DNA of 64,000 nt from Asaia lannensis NBRC 102526 (GTDB taxonomy: Bacteria; Pseudomonadota; Alphaproteobacteria; Acetobacterales; Acetobacteraceae), in the NCBI RefSeq assembly GCF_024054035.1, contig NZ_JAMXQU010000001.1:1-64000 (forward strand). Direction: 5' to 3'. Positions 24,928 to 35,446 of the stretch are shown here, piece after piece. The notes below the pieces were generated by a model, which worked only from the letters and a program-made list of their open reading frames with translations, was not told the origin of the DNA and did not search any database. Position numbers and translations under genes: made by a program. Numbering within the stretch: position 1 is the stretch's first letter; the number at the start of each line of letters is the position of its first letter.

Positions 24928-25917
24928 TCAGCCTTTGTGATACCCATCCGGATGAGCAATGCGCCAGTTCATCGCGGTTGAAACGATCGTATCGAGGTCT
25001 GCGAAAGCAGGTGTCCAGCCGGTCTCTTCTCTGATTCTTGTGGAATCTGCAACAAGAATGGCGGGATCGCCCTCACGGCGTGGGGCATAATCCCATGGGA
25101 CATTCTTGCCAGAGACACGCTCGACGCTTCTGATGACTTCGAGAATGCTGAAGCCGGTGCCATTGCCGAGATTATAGGTAACCGAGCCCTGATCCATGCG
25201 GCTAATCGACCGGATATGAGCATCGGCGAGATCGGCAACGTGGATATAATCGCGAATGCAGGTTCCATCCGGCGTCGCATAGTCATTGCCGAACAGTTTG
25301 AGGCTCGGGCGCCGCCCCAGCATGGCATCGATCGTCAGAGGAATAAGATGTGTCTCGGGTCGATGATCTTCCCCAAGACGGCCTTTCTGATCTGCACCCG
25401 CGGCATTGAAATAACGAAGGCAGGCATAACGCATCCCGTGAATGTGGTCTGCCCAGAGCAGGGCACGCTCGATGAAGAATTTGCTTTCTCCATAAGGTGA
25501 CCCCGGATCGATGGGAGCGGTATCGTCGATCGGCAAAGAGCGCTCTTCCCCTCCGAACAGGGCGGCGGTCGAGGAAAACACGAATTTCCGGACGCCGTGT
25601 TTCGCGCAGGCTTCAATCAGGTTGAGGGAAGTAAGGGTATTCTGACGCAGATAATGGTAAGGTTCGACCATTGAAGCGCCTACCAGGGACAGGGCTGCAA
25701 AATGCAGAACCGCATCCCAAGGTCCTTCCGCAACGAGACGTTCCGTTGCCTCCCGGTCGGCCAGATCGATTTCCTCGAAACGTGCACCTTCAGGGATGGC
25801 GCCCCGATGCCCTGTACTGAGATTATCCAGAATGACGACCTCATGTCCGGCATCGAGCAGGCTCAATGCAACATGACTGCCTACGAAACCGGCACCACCT
25901 ACAACTAGAAGACGCAT
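24928..25917 (-). CDS. galE: UDP-glucose 4-epimerase
   Basis: 329 aa extended short-chain dehydrogenase interconverting UDP-glucose and UDP-galactose, for Leloir metabolism or polysaccharide precursors. NAD-binding GGAGFVGSH at residues 7-15, DNLSTGH, HFAALSLVGAS, SST (about 124-126) and the catalytic YxxxK in SPYGESK (about 148-153), RYFNAAGAD, and YNLGNGTGFS. Monocistronic, with an AT-rich upstream region. Confidence 0.93.
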   Translation of the reverse strand: MRLLVVGGAGFVGSHVALSLLDAGHEVVILDNLSTGHRGAIPEGARFEEIDLADREATERLVAEGPWDAVLHFAALSLVGASMVEPYHYLRQNTLTSLNLIEACAKHGVRKFVFSSTAALFGGEERSLPIDDTAPIDPGSPYGESKFFIERALLWADHIHGMRYACLRYFNAAGADQKGRLGEDHRPETHLIPLTIDAMLGRRPSLKLFGNDYATPDGTCIRDYIHVADLADAHIRSISRMDQGSVTYNLGNGTGFSILEVIRSVERVSGKNVPWDYAPRREGDPAILVADSTRIREETGWTPAFADLDTIVSTAMNWRIAHPDGYHKG

Positions 25918-26228
25918 GACAATAGCCCCAATGATTTCAGGCAGCGAATAACAAATTAAAAAGAAAAGTCAAACACAGGATCATGCCGGCATAATTTATG
26001 GCAAGACAAGATAATAATTATATTTCCAAACTAAATCGATTTAATAATGATTATTTGCAGATAAAAATTATGCTACTTACATAAAAAATCGGTAAACATG
26101 AGAGAATCATTTGTATTCATATATTCCAGATTAAAAATTAGTATATTCTATACTATCGATATCCTCTGCAGATGAAGTTGACTGGCAAATATGAGCGAGG
26201 AGGCCCGCTCAAACAGCGTCCTGGTTTA
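25918..26228. other. AT-rich gap, no gene seen
   Basis: About 310 bases, very AT-rich from 25945 to 26165. Holds the galE promoter and the 3' region of hydA. The plus-strand open frame starting here runs antisense through hydA and is not supported. Confidence 0.5.
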
Positions 26229-27680
<1,452 letters not shown>

Positions 27681-27694
27681 TCATAGAGCTAGCC

Positions 27695-27708
27695 TGACCA
27701 GATGGTCA
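27695..27708. promoter_or_regulatory. RutR-type operator between hydA and NCS1 transporter
   Basis: TGACCAGATGGTCA is a perfect TGACCA-N2-TGGTCA palindrome, matching the known RutR consensus TTGACCAnnTGGTCAA except for the first base. It lies 81 bases from hydA and 149 bases from the transporter start. The TetR regulator encoded at 29256-29978 is the probable ligand-responsive binder (uracil or thymine). Confidence 0.8.
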
Positions 27709-27856
27709 ATCTGTTGCTGGGAGCCTGGGCTTTCGGCATCGAACGAGCAGGATGGTTCTGCCGCAACGATCCTGACAAAGTTGTCGGGACAGGGCCGTTG
27801 GAACTGGGCGGTTGGAACATGGCAATCGTGCCGGGGCGATCGGGGAAAGGATGGCG

Positions 27857-29311
27857 ATGACGCAGGCACACATGAACATGCTCTCTGGACCGTTATCGAA
27901 TGAGGATCTCGCCCCCGTGGCAGAGCGACACTGGGGGTGGAGGGACTATCTGTTCCTCTGGATGTCCAATGTGCACAGCGTCGCCGGCTATATGACCATA
28001 GGCAGTTTTTTCATGATGGGCCTGCCTGTAGGGACCGTTCTGTCAGGACTGCTTGCTGCTGTTATCATCGTACATGTGCTGTGCAATCTCGTGGCTCTTC
28101 CCAGCCAGCGTGCCGGCGCACCGTTTCCCGTGATTATCCGTGGGGCTTTTGGCGTCTATGGCGCAGTCATTCCCGCTCTGGTGCGTGGGATTATCGCTGT
28201 GGGATGGTACGGCATACAGACCTGGCTGGCCTCGAATGCCATCGTGCTGCTCATCCTGCATATGGTCCCGGACGCGATGAACTATGCCGATTTCCATCAT
28301 CATGGGGCGCTGGGCCTTTCCATGATCGGATGGGGGGCGTTTGTGTTCGTCTGGCTGTTTCAGATTGCAGTATTCTGGCGCGGCATGGAGGCAATACGGC
28401 ATTTTATCGACTGGGCAGGGCCTGCGATCTATGTGGTCATTCTCGGCCTCGACATCGCCCTTCTGTTCAGAACGCATGGGAGCATTCATTTCGAGGTTCT
28501 GCCGCAGGGCAATGTTTCCTGGTCAGTCGCTCTTGCGGGTGCGATGAGCGTTACCTCACTGACCTTGGCCTATTTTTCTCCGATCATTCTTAATTTCGGT
28601 GATTTTGCGCGTTATGGCACAGGCATGGGCGCTGTACGTCGGGGTAATTTCTGGGGGCTGCCTGTCAATTTCATGGCCTTCGTCCTGCTTGTTCTGACCA
28701 CTATCGTGCTGGCCCGTTCGGCACTCGGAAAACTGATTCTCGATCCGGCCGAAACCATCATGCTTTTCGATAGTCAGACGATCATGCTGGTTGGGACAGT
28801 CACGCTGGTCGCTGCAACCATCGGCATCAACATCTCAGCCAATTTCGTCTCGGCGGCTTTCGATTTCTCGAATATCGCGCCATCCGCCATTTCGTGGCGC
28901 AAGGGTGGATTGATTGCCTCGATCGGTGCCGTTCTGCTGACGCCCTGGAACCTCTATGCGCATCCGGAACTGATTCACCTGACCCTTGATATTCTTGGCC
29001 TGTTTATCGCCCCTGTAACCGGTATCCTTCTGATCGATTACTATCATGTGCAGAAAACACGGCTCGATCTCGATGCGCTTTATTCCATAGATCCCAAGGG
29101 GCCGTACTGGTACAGAAAAGGTATCAATCCTCGTGCCGTTTGTGCACTGTGCCTATCCGTCGCACTCGGCCTGATCGTGGTTTTTCTGCCTGCGTTGCGC
29201 TGGGCTCAGAATTACGCCTGGATCATCGGTTTCCTGTCAGGCGGATTTTTCCACTTTATGCTTTCGAGCCTGTCGGTGAGGGCTGGAAAAGCGGTCTCAC
29301 AAGGATCATGA
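27857..29311 (+). CDS. NCS1-family nucleobase/hydantoin:cation symporter
   Basis: 484 aa with about 12 membrane segments (CodB/PucI/Mhp1 family). Motifs: HWGWRDYLFLWMSNVHSVAGY in TM1, PFPVIIRGAFGVYG, GWYGIQTWLAS in TM3-4 region, and SANFVSAAFDFSNI around TM8-9. Substrate is probably uracil, thymine, dihydropyrimidine or hydantoin, judging by the pyrimidine degradation neighbours. Start at 27857 is preferred (AAAGG six bases upstream); ATG at 27851 and TTG at 27812 are alternatives. The 3' end overlaps the convergent regulator gene by 56 bases. Confidence 0.88.
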   Translation: MTQAHMNMLSGPLSNEDLAPVAERHWGWRDYLFLWMSNVHSVAGYMTIGSFFMMGLPVGTVLSGLLAAVIIVHVLCNLVALPSQRAGAPFPVIIRGAFGVYGAVIPALVRGIIAVGWYGIQTWLASNAIVLLILHMVPDAMNYADFHHHGALGLSMIGWGAFVFVWLFQIAVFWRGMEAIRHFIDWAGPAIYVVILGLDIALLFRTHGSIHFEVLPQGNVSWSVALAGAMSVTSLTLAYFSPIILNFGDFARYGTGMGAVRRGNFWGLPVNFMAFVLLVLTTIVLARSALGKLILDPAETIMLFDSQTIMLVGTVTLVAATIGINISANFVSAAFDFSNIAPSAISWRKGGLIASIGAVLLTPWNLYAHPELIHLTLDILGLFIAPVTGILLIDYYHVQKTRLDLDALYSIDPKGPYWYRKGINPRAVCALCLSVALGLIVVFLPALRWAQNYAWIIGFLSGGFFHFMLSSLSVRAGKAVSQGS

Positions 29312-29978
29312 ATGTATCGAGTGCGGTATCGTAATCGCGCATATCGAGCGGTGCATTTTCCAGGAGTGCCTCGAACTGCACCTGCATATCGGCATAGGCC
29401 TGCGTGCCCGACCAGAGCAGACAGAGAAAATGCGTGGGATCGATCGGTGTCATGAGCCCGCGTGACTGCCAGTCGAGAAAGAGTGCGGCATGTCGGGCCA
29501 CATGGGCACGCAGCACGTCTCTCAGAAAACTGCCGAGATTATGCCCACCCGAAAGAAGCTCCTGAGCGAAGAGCCGTGAACCCTCCGGACGCGTACGGGA
29601 AAAGCCTATTTTCGCGCGAAGATATCCCTCCATACCCTCCAGCGGGGGGCGATCCGGATTAAGCCAGCGGTCGGCATCGCCCAGCCATACCTCAAGAAGG
29701 CGGTTGAGCGTGACATTGTAGAGTTCTTCCTTGGAACCGAAATAATAGAGGATATTGGCTTTGGGGATGTCGCACAGGGTGGCGATTTCTTCGAGCCGCG
29801 TACCTTTGAGGCCGCGCCTGCCGAAAACCGTTTCCGCAGCGTTGAGGATCTGGGGCAGGACGGCCTGTCGCGGGGCGCTCGGCTTTCTGGGTCTGGGACG
29901 ATCTGTCGTGATATCTCCCCGTCTGCGCCCTCCGATGGCATCGATCCGGTCTGCAAGAGGTGCCGTCATGTCGTTCAT
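29256..29978 (-). CDS. rutR: TetR-family regulator, RutR-like
   Basis: 240 aa. A long Arg-rich N-terminal arm precedes the TetR helix-turn-helix (about residues 42-88: GTRLEEIATLCDIPKANILYYFGSKEELY), followed by a YcdC/RutR-type C-terminal domain (FAQELLSGGHNL, FLCLLWSGTQAYADMQVQ). RutR represses pyrimidine catabolism and is released by uracil. A matching operator stands in front of the hydA/transporter pair. ATG 29978 has AGGAGAG about six bases upstream; the 19-codon upstream extension is ignored. Its 3' end overlaps the transporter gene. Confidence 0.85.
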   Translation of the reverse strand: MNDMTAPLADRIDAIGGRRRGDITTDRPRPRKPSAPRQAVLPQILNAAETVFGRRGLKGTRLEEIATLCDIPKANILYYFGSKEELYNVTLNRLLEVWLGDADRWLNPDRPPLEGMEGYLRAKIGFSRTRPEGSRLFAQELLSGGHNLGSFLRDVLRAHVARHAALFLDWQSRGLMTPIDPTHFLCLLWSGTQAYADMQVQFEALLENAPLDMRDYDTALDTFMILVRPLFQPSPTGSKA

Positions 29979-30047
29979 TCCGCTCTCTCCTGCCTGATGT
30001 CTGCCGCATTCCGACCGGGCGGTATCCCGGAGCAACGCGGATATGGA

Positions 30048-31283
30048 TCAGAAAACCCTGTCTGCACGCAAAATAGCTCCCAGAAGCACGTTGGCGCCCG
30101 CTTCGGCCTCTGCCTCGGTGATGCTTTCGGCTTCGTTATGGCTCAGCCCGTCACGACATGGCACGAAAATCATGGCCGTTGGCGTAACACGTGCGAGATA
30201 GGCTGCGTCATGACCGGGGCCCGACACGATTTCCATAGGGGTGAATCCGGCCTCGTTTGCGGCTTCGGCAACCATATCGATACAGCGCCGGTCGAAGGGG
30301 ACGGCAGGGGCATCCCAGATACGGGTCATCTGCAGGGTTACCCCGGCTTCTTCGGCAATGGCAGCCAGTCTGGCTTTCATCATCTCTTCCATTCCCGCCA
30401 GAGCGGTATCGTCGGGATGGCGCAGATCGATGGTGAAAAAGGTCTCTCCGGGAACGACGTTATGACTGTTGGGCCGGTTTTCGATCAGCCCGACCGTGCC
30501 GAGACCCTCGGACGCAAAAGCCTTTGCCACATCGGATACTGCCACGATCATGGACGAGGCTGCGAGAAGTGTATCGGCACGCATGGTCATGGGGGTCGAG
30601 CCCGCATGGGCATCGCGTCCGGTGAGCGTTACCTCATACCAGCGCATGCCCTGCACGCCTGTCACTGCGCCAATCACCCGGTTTTCAGCCTCAAGAATCG
30701 GACCCTGTTCGATATGCAGCTCGAAATAGGCTGCGACCGGATGATCGCCGCAGGGTTGCGTGCCGCGATAGCCGATAGCATCCAGCGCATCGCCAAAGCG
30801 GTCACCCGCACGGTCGCGCTTGTCGAGCACCTCGCTCTCGCTGAAGGCGCCAGCAAAGGCGCCCGAACACATCATGGGAGGCGAAAAGCGTGAGCCCTCC
30901 TCGTTGGTCCAGTTGATCAGCTCGATCGGATGGTGTGTCACATGACCTGCCTCGCGCAGGGCGCGGAGTACGGCCAATCCACCTAGCACGCCAAGAATAC
31001 CGTCGAATTTCCCGCCCGTAGGCTGGGTATCCAGATGACTGCCCATGGTGATGGGGGGCAGATCGGCATTCTGCCCTTCCAGACGGGCAAACATATTGCC
31101 CAGACGGTCTACCGTCATGGTGCATCCCAGTGACATGCAGGCAGAAGCGAACCAGTCACGAACCTGACGGTCCTCGTTCGTCAGGGTCAGGCGCCTGATG
31201 CCGCCTTTTTCCGTGCCGCCGAAACGGGCCGTTTCCATCAGATCGGCCCACAGGGCCTGTCCATCGATACGGATATTGCTCAT
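30048..31283 (-). CDS. Zn-dependent N-carbamoyl amino acid / beta-ureidopropionate hydrolase (M20 family)
   Basis: 411 aa hydantoinase/carbamoylase family amidohydrolase. Metal ligands: MGSHLDTQPTGGKFDG (His and Asp), NEEGSRF (Glu-Glu), ELHIEQGP and SGPGHDAAYLA plus SHNEAE near the end. In this context it should convert N-carbamoyl-beta-alanine to beta-alanine, CO2 and ammonia, the third reductive step. Allantoate amidohydrolase is the main alternative in the family but no ureide genes are nearby. Start ATG 31283 lies 16 bases after the preA stop; the in-frame GTG at 31313 overlaps preA. Confidence 0.86.
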   Translation of the reverse strand: MSNIRIDGQALWADLMETARFGGTEKGGIRRLTLTNEDRQVRDWFASACMSLGCTMTVDRLGNMFARLEGQNADLPPITMGSHLDTQPTGGKFDGILGVLGGLAVLRALREAGHVTHHPIELINWTNEEGSRFSPPMMCSGAFAGAFSESEVLDKRDRAGDRFGDALDAIGYRGTQPCGDHPVAAYFELHIEQGPILEAENRVIGAVTGVQGMRWYEVTLTGRDAHAGSTPMTMRADTLLAASSMIVAVSDVAKAFASEGLGTVGLIENRPNSHNVVPGETFFTIDLRHPDDTALAGMEEMMKARLAAIAEEAGVTLQMTRIWDAPAVPFDRRCIDMVAEAANEAGFTPMEIVSGPGHDAAYLARVTPTAMIFVPCRDGLSHNEAESITEAEAEAGANVLLGAILRADRVF

Positions 31284-31299
31284 GGGGCAGGCGGTCCTT

Positions 31300-32568
31300 T
31301 CAGGCGGAAACACGATGGGGATTGGAGGGATGGTCGAGCCATGTCATTTCACCCTCCGTCGGTTGAGGGGCCATGGTGATGCAGTCATCCACCGGGCAGA
31401 CATGGGCGCAAAGATTGCAGCCCACGCATTCCGCCTCGATCACACTGTATTCGCGCCGGTCCGGCCCGATGCTTCTGGCAATGGCCTGATGCGACGTGTC
31501 CTCGCAGGCGATATGGCACAGCCCGCATCCCACGCAGCTCTCCTGGTCGATCTGCGCGATGGTGTGGAACTTCATGTTGAGCTGGTTCCACGGCACAAAG
31601 CGCGATACGGCCCGTCCACTCAGATCGGGCAGCGTCGCATAGTCCTTGCTGTCCATCCAGTTCGAAAGCCCGTCGATCATGTCCTCGACGATACGAAACC
31701 CGTAATGCATGGCAGCTGTGCAGACCTGTAGCGTGCTCGATCCCATGGCGAGGAACTCGGCCGAGTCCCGCCAGGTGCTGATGCCCCCCATGCCCGAAAT
31801 GGGCATTCCCGCCATTTCGGGGTCGCGGGCAATCTCGCCGATCATGCGCAGGGCAATAGGCTTGACTGCTGGGCCGCAATAGCCGCCATGCGTACCCTTG
31901 CCACCGACGACCGGCATGGGGGCCATGGCGTCCAGGTCAACCCCGATGACCGACTGGATAGTGTTGATGAGCGATACCGCATCGGCTCCACCACGACGGG
32001 CAGCGCGCGCGGGCATGAGAATATTGGTGACATTGGGGGTGAGCTTGACGATGACCGGCATGCGCGTGTTCTGCTTGCACCAGCGCGTGACCATCTCGAC
32101 ATATTCAGGCACCTGCCCCACAGCGGAGCCCATATTGCGCTCGGACATGCCATGCGGGCAGCCGAAATTCAGCTCGATTCCGTCCGCTCCCGTCTCCTCA
32201 ATGAGCGGCAGGATGGCTTTCCAGCGATGTTCCTCGCAAGGCACCATGAGGCTGACGACGAGTGCCCGATCCGGGAAATCGCGTTTCACGCTCTTGATCT
32301 CGGCAATATTGGTGGCAAGCGGCCGGTCGGAAATAAGCTCGATATTATTGAGCCCCATAAGGCGCTTGCCTTCGAACTGGAGCGCGCCGTAGCGCGAGCT
32401 GAGATTGACCACAGGCGGGTCTTCTCCCAGCGTTTTCCAGACCACGCCGCCCCAACCGGCTTCGTATGCACGGCGTACGTTATATTCCTTGTCGGTCGGT
32501 GGGGCAGAAGCCAGCCAGAACGGATTGGGGGAGGTGATGCCAGCAAAATTGCTAAGCAGATCGGCCAT
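31300..32568 (-). CDS. preA: NAD-dependent dihydropyrimidine dehydrogenase subunit PreA
   Basis: 422 aa. FMN-binding dihydroorotate-dehydrogenase-like barrel (about 1-310) that reduces uracil/thymine, then two 4Fe-4S clusters CVGCGLCHIAC and CVGCNLCAHVC (about 337-390). Barrel motifs include NFGCPHGMSERNMGSAVGQ and MGGISTWRD. Two bases separate it from preT, matching the preTA order; the PreT subunit feeds electrons from NADH. Confidence 0.95.
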   Translation of the reverse strand: MADLLSNFAGITSPNPFWLASAPPTDKEYNVRRAYEAGWGGVVWKTLGEDPPVVNLSSRYGALQFEGKRLMGLNNIELISDRPLATNIAEIKSVKRDFPDRALVVSLMVPCEEHRWKAILPLIEETGADGIELNFGCPHGMSERNMGSAVGQVPEYVEMVTRWCKQNTRMPVIVKLTPNVTNILMPARAARRGGADAVSLINTIQSVIGVDLDAMAPMPVVGGKGTHGGYCGPAVKPIALRMIGEIARDPEMAGMPISGMGGISTWRDSAEFLAMGSSTLQVCTAAMHYGFRIVEDMIDGLSNWMDSKDYATLPDLSGRAVSRFVPWNQLNMKFHTIAQIDQESCVGCGLCHIACEDTSHQAIARSIGPDRREYSVIEAECVGCNLCAHVCPVDDCITMAPQPTEGEMTWLDHPSNPHRVSA

Positions 32569-32570
32569 GA

Positions 32571-33941
32571 TCAGGGGGCTCCTGTGCCGGAGAGAGAAAG
32601 ACCGGAAAGGGTCAGGTCACCATGAATGGCCTGTGCTGCCTCACGCCCGTCGCGCACGGCGGCCACAGTGAGGTCTTCCCCCGCTGTGCAATCACCTCCG
32701 GCATAGACGCCAGCCAGCGAGGTACGCCCTTTTTCATCCACTACGAGGCGGCCGTTTTCGATCAGGATCTGATCCTGAGAGAGTGGATCGGGAACGAAAA
32801 CCTGCCCGATAGCCTTGAGCACCATATCGGCGGCAATCGTAAACTCGGCAGGGGGCATGCCGGGCCCGCCCAGGGTCTCCGGGGGCGTGTCAGTGCGTCT
32901 GAACGTCACGCCGGTCAGGGCGCCATTGTCGAATTCCAGCCGGGTCGGCGCTGCCCAGAGCCGAAGCGTCACGCCATTGGTCTGCGCCCAGTCGCGCTCG
33001 ATCTCTGTGGCCGACATGGTGAGCTCACCCCGGCGATACACCAGCGTCACCTCCTCGGCACCGAGGCGTTTTGCCTGTACGGCGGCATCGATGGCTGTGT
33101 TGCCACCACCGATCACGACCACACGACGCCCGATCTGCACCGAGGCGAGCGGGTGGGAGCGCAGATGCTCGATAAATGCCACGGCATCCCTGACGCCGGG
33201 CATGGTCTCACCCGGCAGGCCGAGCGCCCGTACACCTGACAGGCCAATGGCCAGAAAAACGGCGTCGTAATCCTGACGCAGCGCTGCAAGGCGGATTGTT
33301 TCGCCCAGAACGGTTTTGCCCTGATAGTGAATACCGCCGATGGCCATCAGGAAATCGATTTCCTTCCGGGCGAAATCATTGGCCAGCTTATAAGCCGCAA
33401 CGCCGTATTCGTTCAGCCCGCCCGGTTTCTCGTGCTTGTCGAAAATCGTTACCTCATGGCCGTGCATGGCCAGACGGTGCGCACAGGCGAGACCGGCAGG
33501 GCCGGCACCCACGATAGCGATATGACGCCCTGTCGGCGCGGCGCGTGTGAAAGGATAGGAGCCCTGTGCCATCTGCCAGTCTGTAGCGTAGCGCTGCAGG
33601 GCGCCGATGCGAACGGGCTTATGGGCTTCTATGGCCGTATGTACGCATTTCTGCTCACACAGGATCTCGGTTGGGCAGACCCGGGCGCATGAACCGCCGA
33701 GAATATTCGACTGAAGGATGGTTCTGGCCGCCCCGGCCGTATTTTTCGTGGCGATCGCCTTGATGAAGCGGGGGATGTCGATATCGGTCGGACACGCCTC
33801 GATACAGGGAGCATCGTAGCAATAAAAACAGCGATCGGCTTCGAGTGCAGCCTGCTCGGGGGTCAGCCCCGGATGCGCATCGGCAAAATTTTGCGCCAGA
33901 ATATCTTGGGGCAAACGTCCACAGGCAATATCGGGGCGCAT
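32571..33941 (-). CDS. preT: NAD-dependent dihydropyrimidine dehydrogenase subunit PreT
   Basis: 456 aa flavoprotein related to the glutamate synthase small subunit. N-terminal cysteines for Fe-S clusters (CFYCYDAPCIEACP about 37-50; CARVCP and CEQKC about 84-100), FAD-binding GAGPAGLACAH, second dinucleotide motif GGGNTAIDAA and the closing GDCTAG. Transfers electrons from NADH to PreA. First gene of preT-preA-carbamoylase. A 20-base inverted repeat lies 24 bases upstream. Confidence 0.94.
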   Translation of the reverse strand: MRPDIACGRLPQDILAQNFADAHPGLTPEQAALEADRCFYCYDAPCIEACPTDIDIPRFIKAIATKNTAGAARTILQSNILGGSCARVCPTEILCEQKCVHTAIEAHKPVRIGALQRYATDWQMAQGSYPFTRAAPTGRHIAIVGAGPAGLACAHRLAMHGHEVTIFDKHEKPGGLNEYGVAAYKLANDFARKEIDFLMAIGGIHYQGKTVLGETIRLAALRQDYDAVFLAIGLSGVRALGLPGETMPGVRDAVAFIEHLRSHPLASVQIGRRVVVIGGGNTAIDAAVQAKRLGAEEVTLVYRRGELTMSATEIERDWAQTNGVTLRLWAAPTRLEFDNGALTGVTFRRTDTPPETLGGPGMPPAEFTIAADMVLKAIGQVFVPDPLSQDQILIENGRLVVDEKGRTSLAGVYAGGDCTAGEDLTVAAVRDGREAAQAIHGDLTLSGLSLSGTGAP

Positions 33942-34289
33942 GGGAGAATCCGGTTCTGTTTGTTCCGTAAAACGAACGTTACGGCTGCTCCAATGCGTCC
34001 TGCAAGGAAAAACTGACTGAATGTTCAGATATTATCGGCTGGGCCGCGATTTCCGGTCCGGAAGGGAAATAGGGCGGTTTTGCTAGAATGATGGGGTTCG
34101 ATTGAAAACCTACAACACAGGCCCCGTTCAGCCGGTCATAAAAAAGATTTCGCGCATCTCATACGTGAGAAACAGGCATGTCCCCACGTAAATATGATTC
34201 GTCCGTTGAGGATAGAGGATCGATCTTCGTTCGTGCAGGGATGAATGAGCGTGGACCTGGCAGCGACAGGACACTGAAGGGGGTATGGC
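33942..34289. promoter_or_regulatory. Divergent promoter region with inverted repeat CCGTAA-N8-TTACGG
   Basis: The 348-base gap between preT and the racemase has no gene. CCGTAA (33965-33970) and TTACGG (33979-33984) form an operator-like inverted repeat just in front of preT. It does not resemble the RutR palindrome, so another regulator may bind. CTGAA-TG-TTCAG at about 34020 is a second small palindrome. Confidence 0.5.
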
Positions 34290-34985
34290 ATGAGAATGAT
34301 CGGGCTTCTGGGCGGTATGAGCTGGGAGAGCTCGGCCATGTATTACCGGCTGCTCAACGAAGGCGTGCGTGACAGGTTGGGGCCAGCCTCATCGGCCAGA
34401 TGTCTGCTGTGGTCGTTCGATTTTGCCGAGATCAAGACGCTGCAGCATTGCGATGCGTGGGATGTGCTGACCGAAAAGCTGATTGAGGCCGCGCGTCATC
34501 TGGAAAAGGCCGGCGCCGACGATCTGGTGATCTGCACGAACACCATGCATCGCGTGGCCGAGGCCATCGAGGCTGAACTCTCGATACCTGTTCTGCATAT
34601 TGCTGACGCGACTGGAGAACGGATCAGGCAGTGCGGGGTGCGTCGGGTTGGATTGCTCGGAACGATTTTTACGATGGAGCAGGATTTCTACAAGAACCGG
34701 CTGACCGAGCGTTTCGGCCTTGAGGTCATCGTTCCCGACAAGCCGGATCGGAAGGAAGTTCATCGTATCATCTACGATGAGCTTGTGGCCGGGCAGATCG
34801 TGGAGTCATCGCGGGATCTCTATCGTGCCATCATGGCCCGTCTCGTTGCCTCAGGGGCAGAGGCGATCATTCTCGGTTGTACGGAAATCATGCTGCTCGT
34901 CAGGGATGGCGATTGCGATGTCCCGCTTTTCGATACTACGGCCATTCATGTTCAGGCAGCACTGGAAAGAGCCCTGGCCGACTAG
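34290..34985 (+). CDS. Asp/Glu-type amino acid racemase
   Basis: 231 aa PLP-independent two-cysteine racemase (aspartate racemase / YgeA family). IGLLGGMSWESSAMYY at the N-terminus, first catalytic Cys in CTNTMH (about 84) and second in GCTEI (about 196). YgeA-type enzymes interconvert L- and D-homoserine, Asp or other amino acids; the substrate here is open. AAGGGGG precedes the ATG by about 7 bases. Confidence 0.9.
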   Translation: MRMIGLLGGMSWESSAMYYRLLNEGVRDRLGPASSARCLLWSFDFAEIKTLQHCDAWDVLTEKLIEAARHLEKAGADDLVICTNTMHRVAEAIEAELSIPVLHIADATGERIRQCGVRRVGLLGTIFTMEQDFYKNRLTERFGLEVIVPDKPDRKEVHRIIYDELVAGQIVESSRDLYRAIMARLVASGAEAIILGCTEIMLLVRDGDCDVPLFDTTAIHVQAALERALAD

Positions 34986-35446
34986 CCTCATAGCGGAACG
35001 ACAGCGTCAGACGCGTTAATGTCCCACAGGGCATGCCTGAACCATTAACGAATCGCTTTCACGTTTTACCGGTCACGACCCGGGGGATTCACTATGATGC
35101 TTCTGCTTGTACACTGAGGCTGCAGTCCATAACGTTTCGATAATGGATCGTTGTGGTATTCCGGATCTAACAAGGCTTTCAGGCCAATGCTGTTGTTTCA
35201 CCGAAATGCTTCCTGAGGTTTCGAAAGGCTGTGCAGGATTGTGGTGGATGATCGTCACCAGGTCATTCGTCAGAATCCGATGAACGTGTTCTGCCACATG
35301 CGAGACATGCCGTCTCGAGTGAAGGCCATGCTGTCCGTTTCTGTCACCGTTCCTGTCACCGCCACCGTTACTGGGGCTCTTGCAAAAAACCGCACCCTTG
35401 CCAGAGCGTTGCCTGTTACGGCCTCATTTCCAGGATTACCCGTCTC
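34986..35446. other. 461-base gap with small repeats, no gene supported
   Basis: CGTTAATG (35014-35021) and CATTAACG (35043-35050) form an inverted repeat around a second near-palindrome (CAGGGCATGCCTG), a possible terminator or operator after the racemase. Around 35339-35372 the 12-base unit GTTTCTGTCACC / GTTCCTGTCACC is tandemly repeated. Open frames over this part encode a low-complexity Val/Thr stretch and look spurious. Confidence 0.45.

Noticed and set aside
29997-30893. 298-codon plus-strand frame
   Set aside because: Antisense to the carbamoylase gene, no domain.
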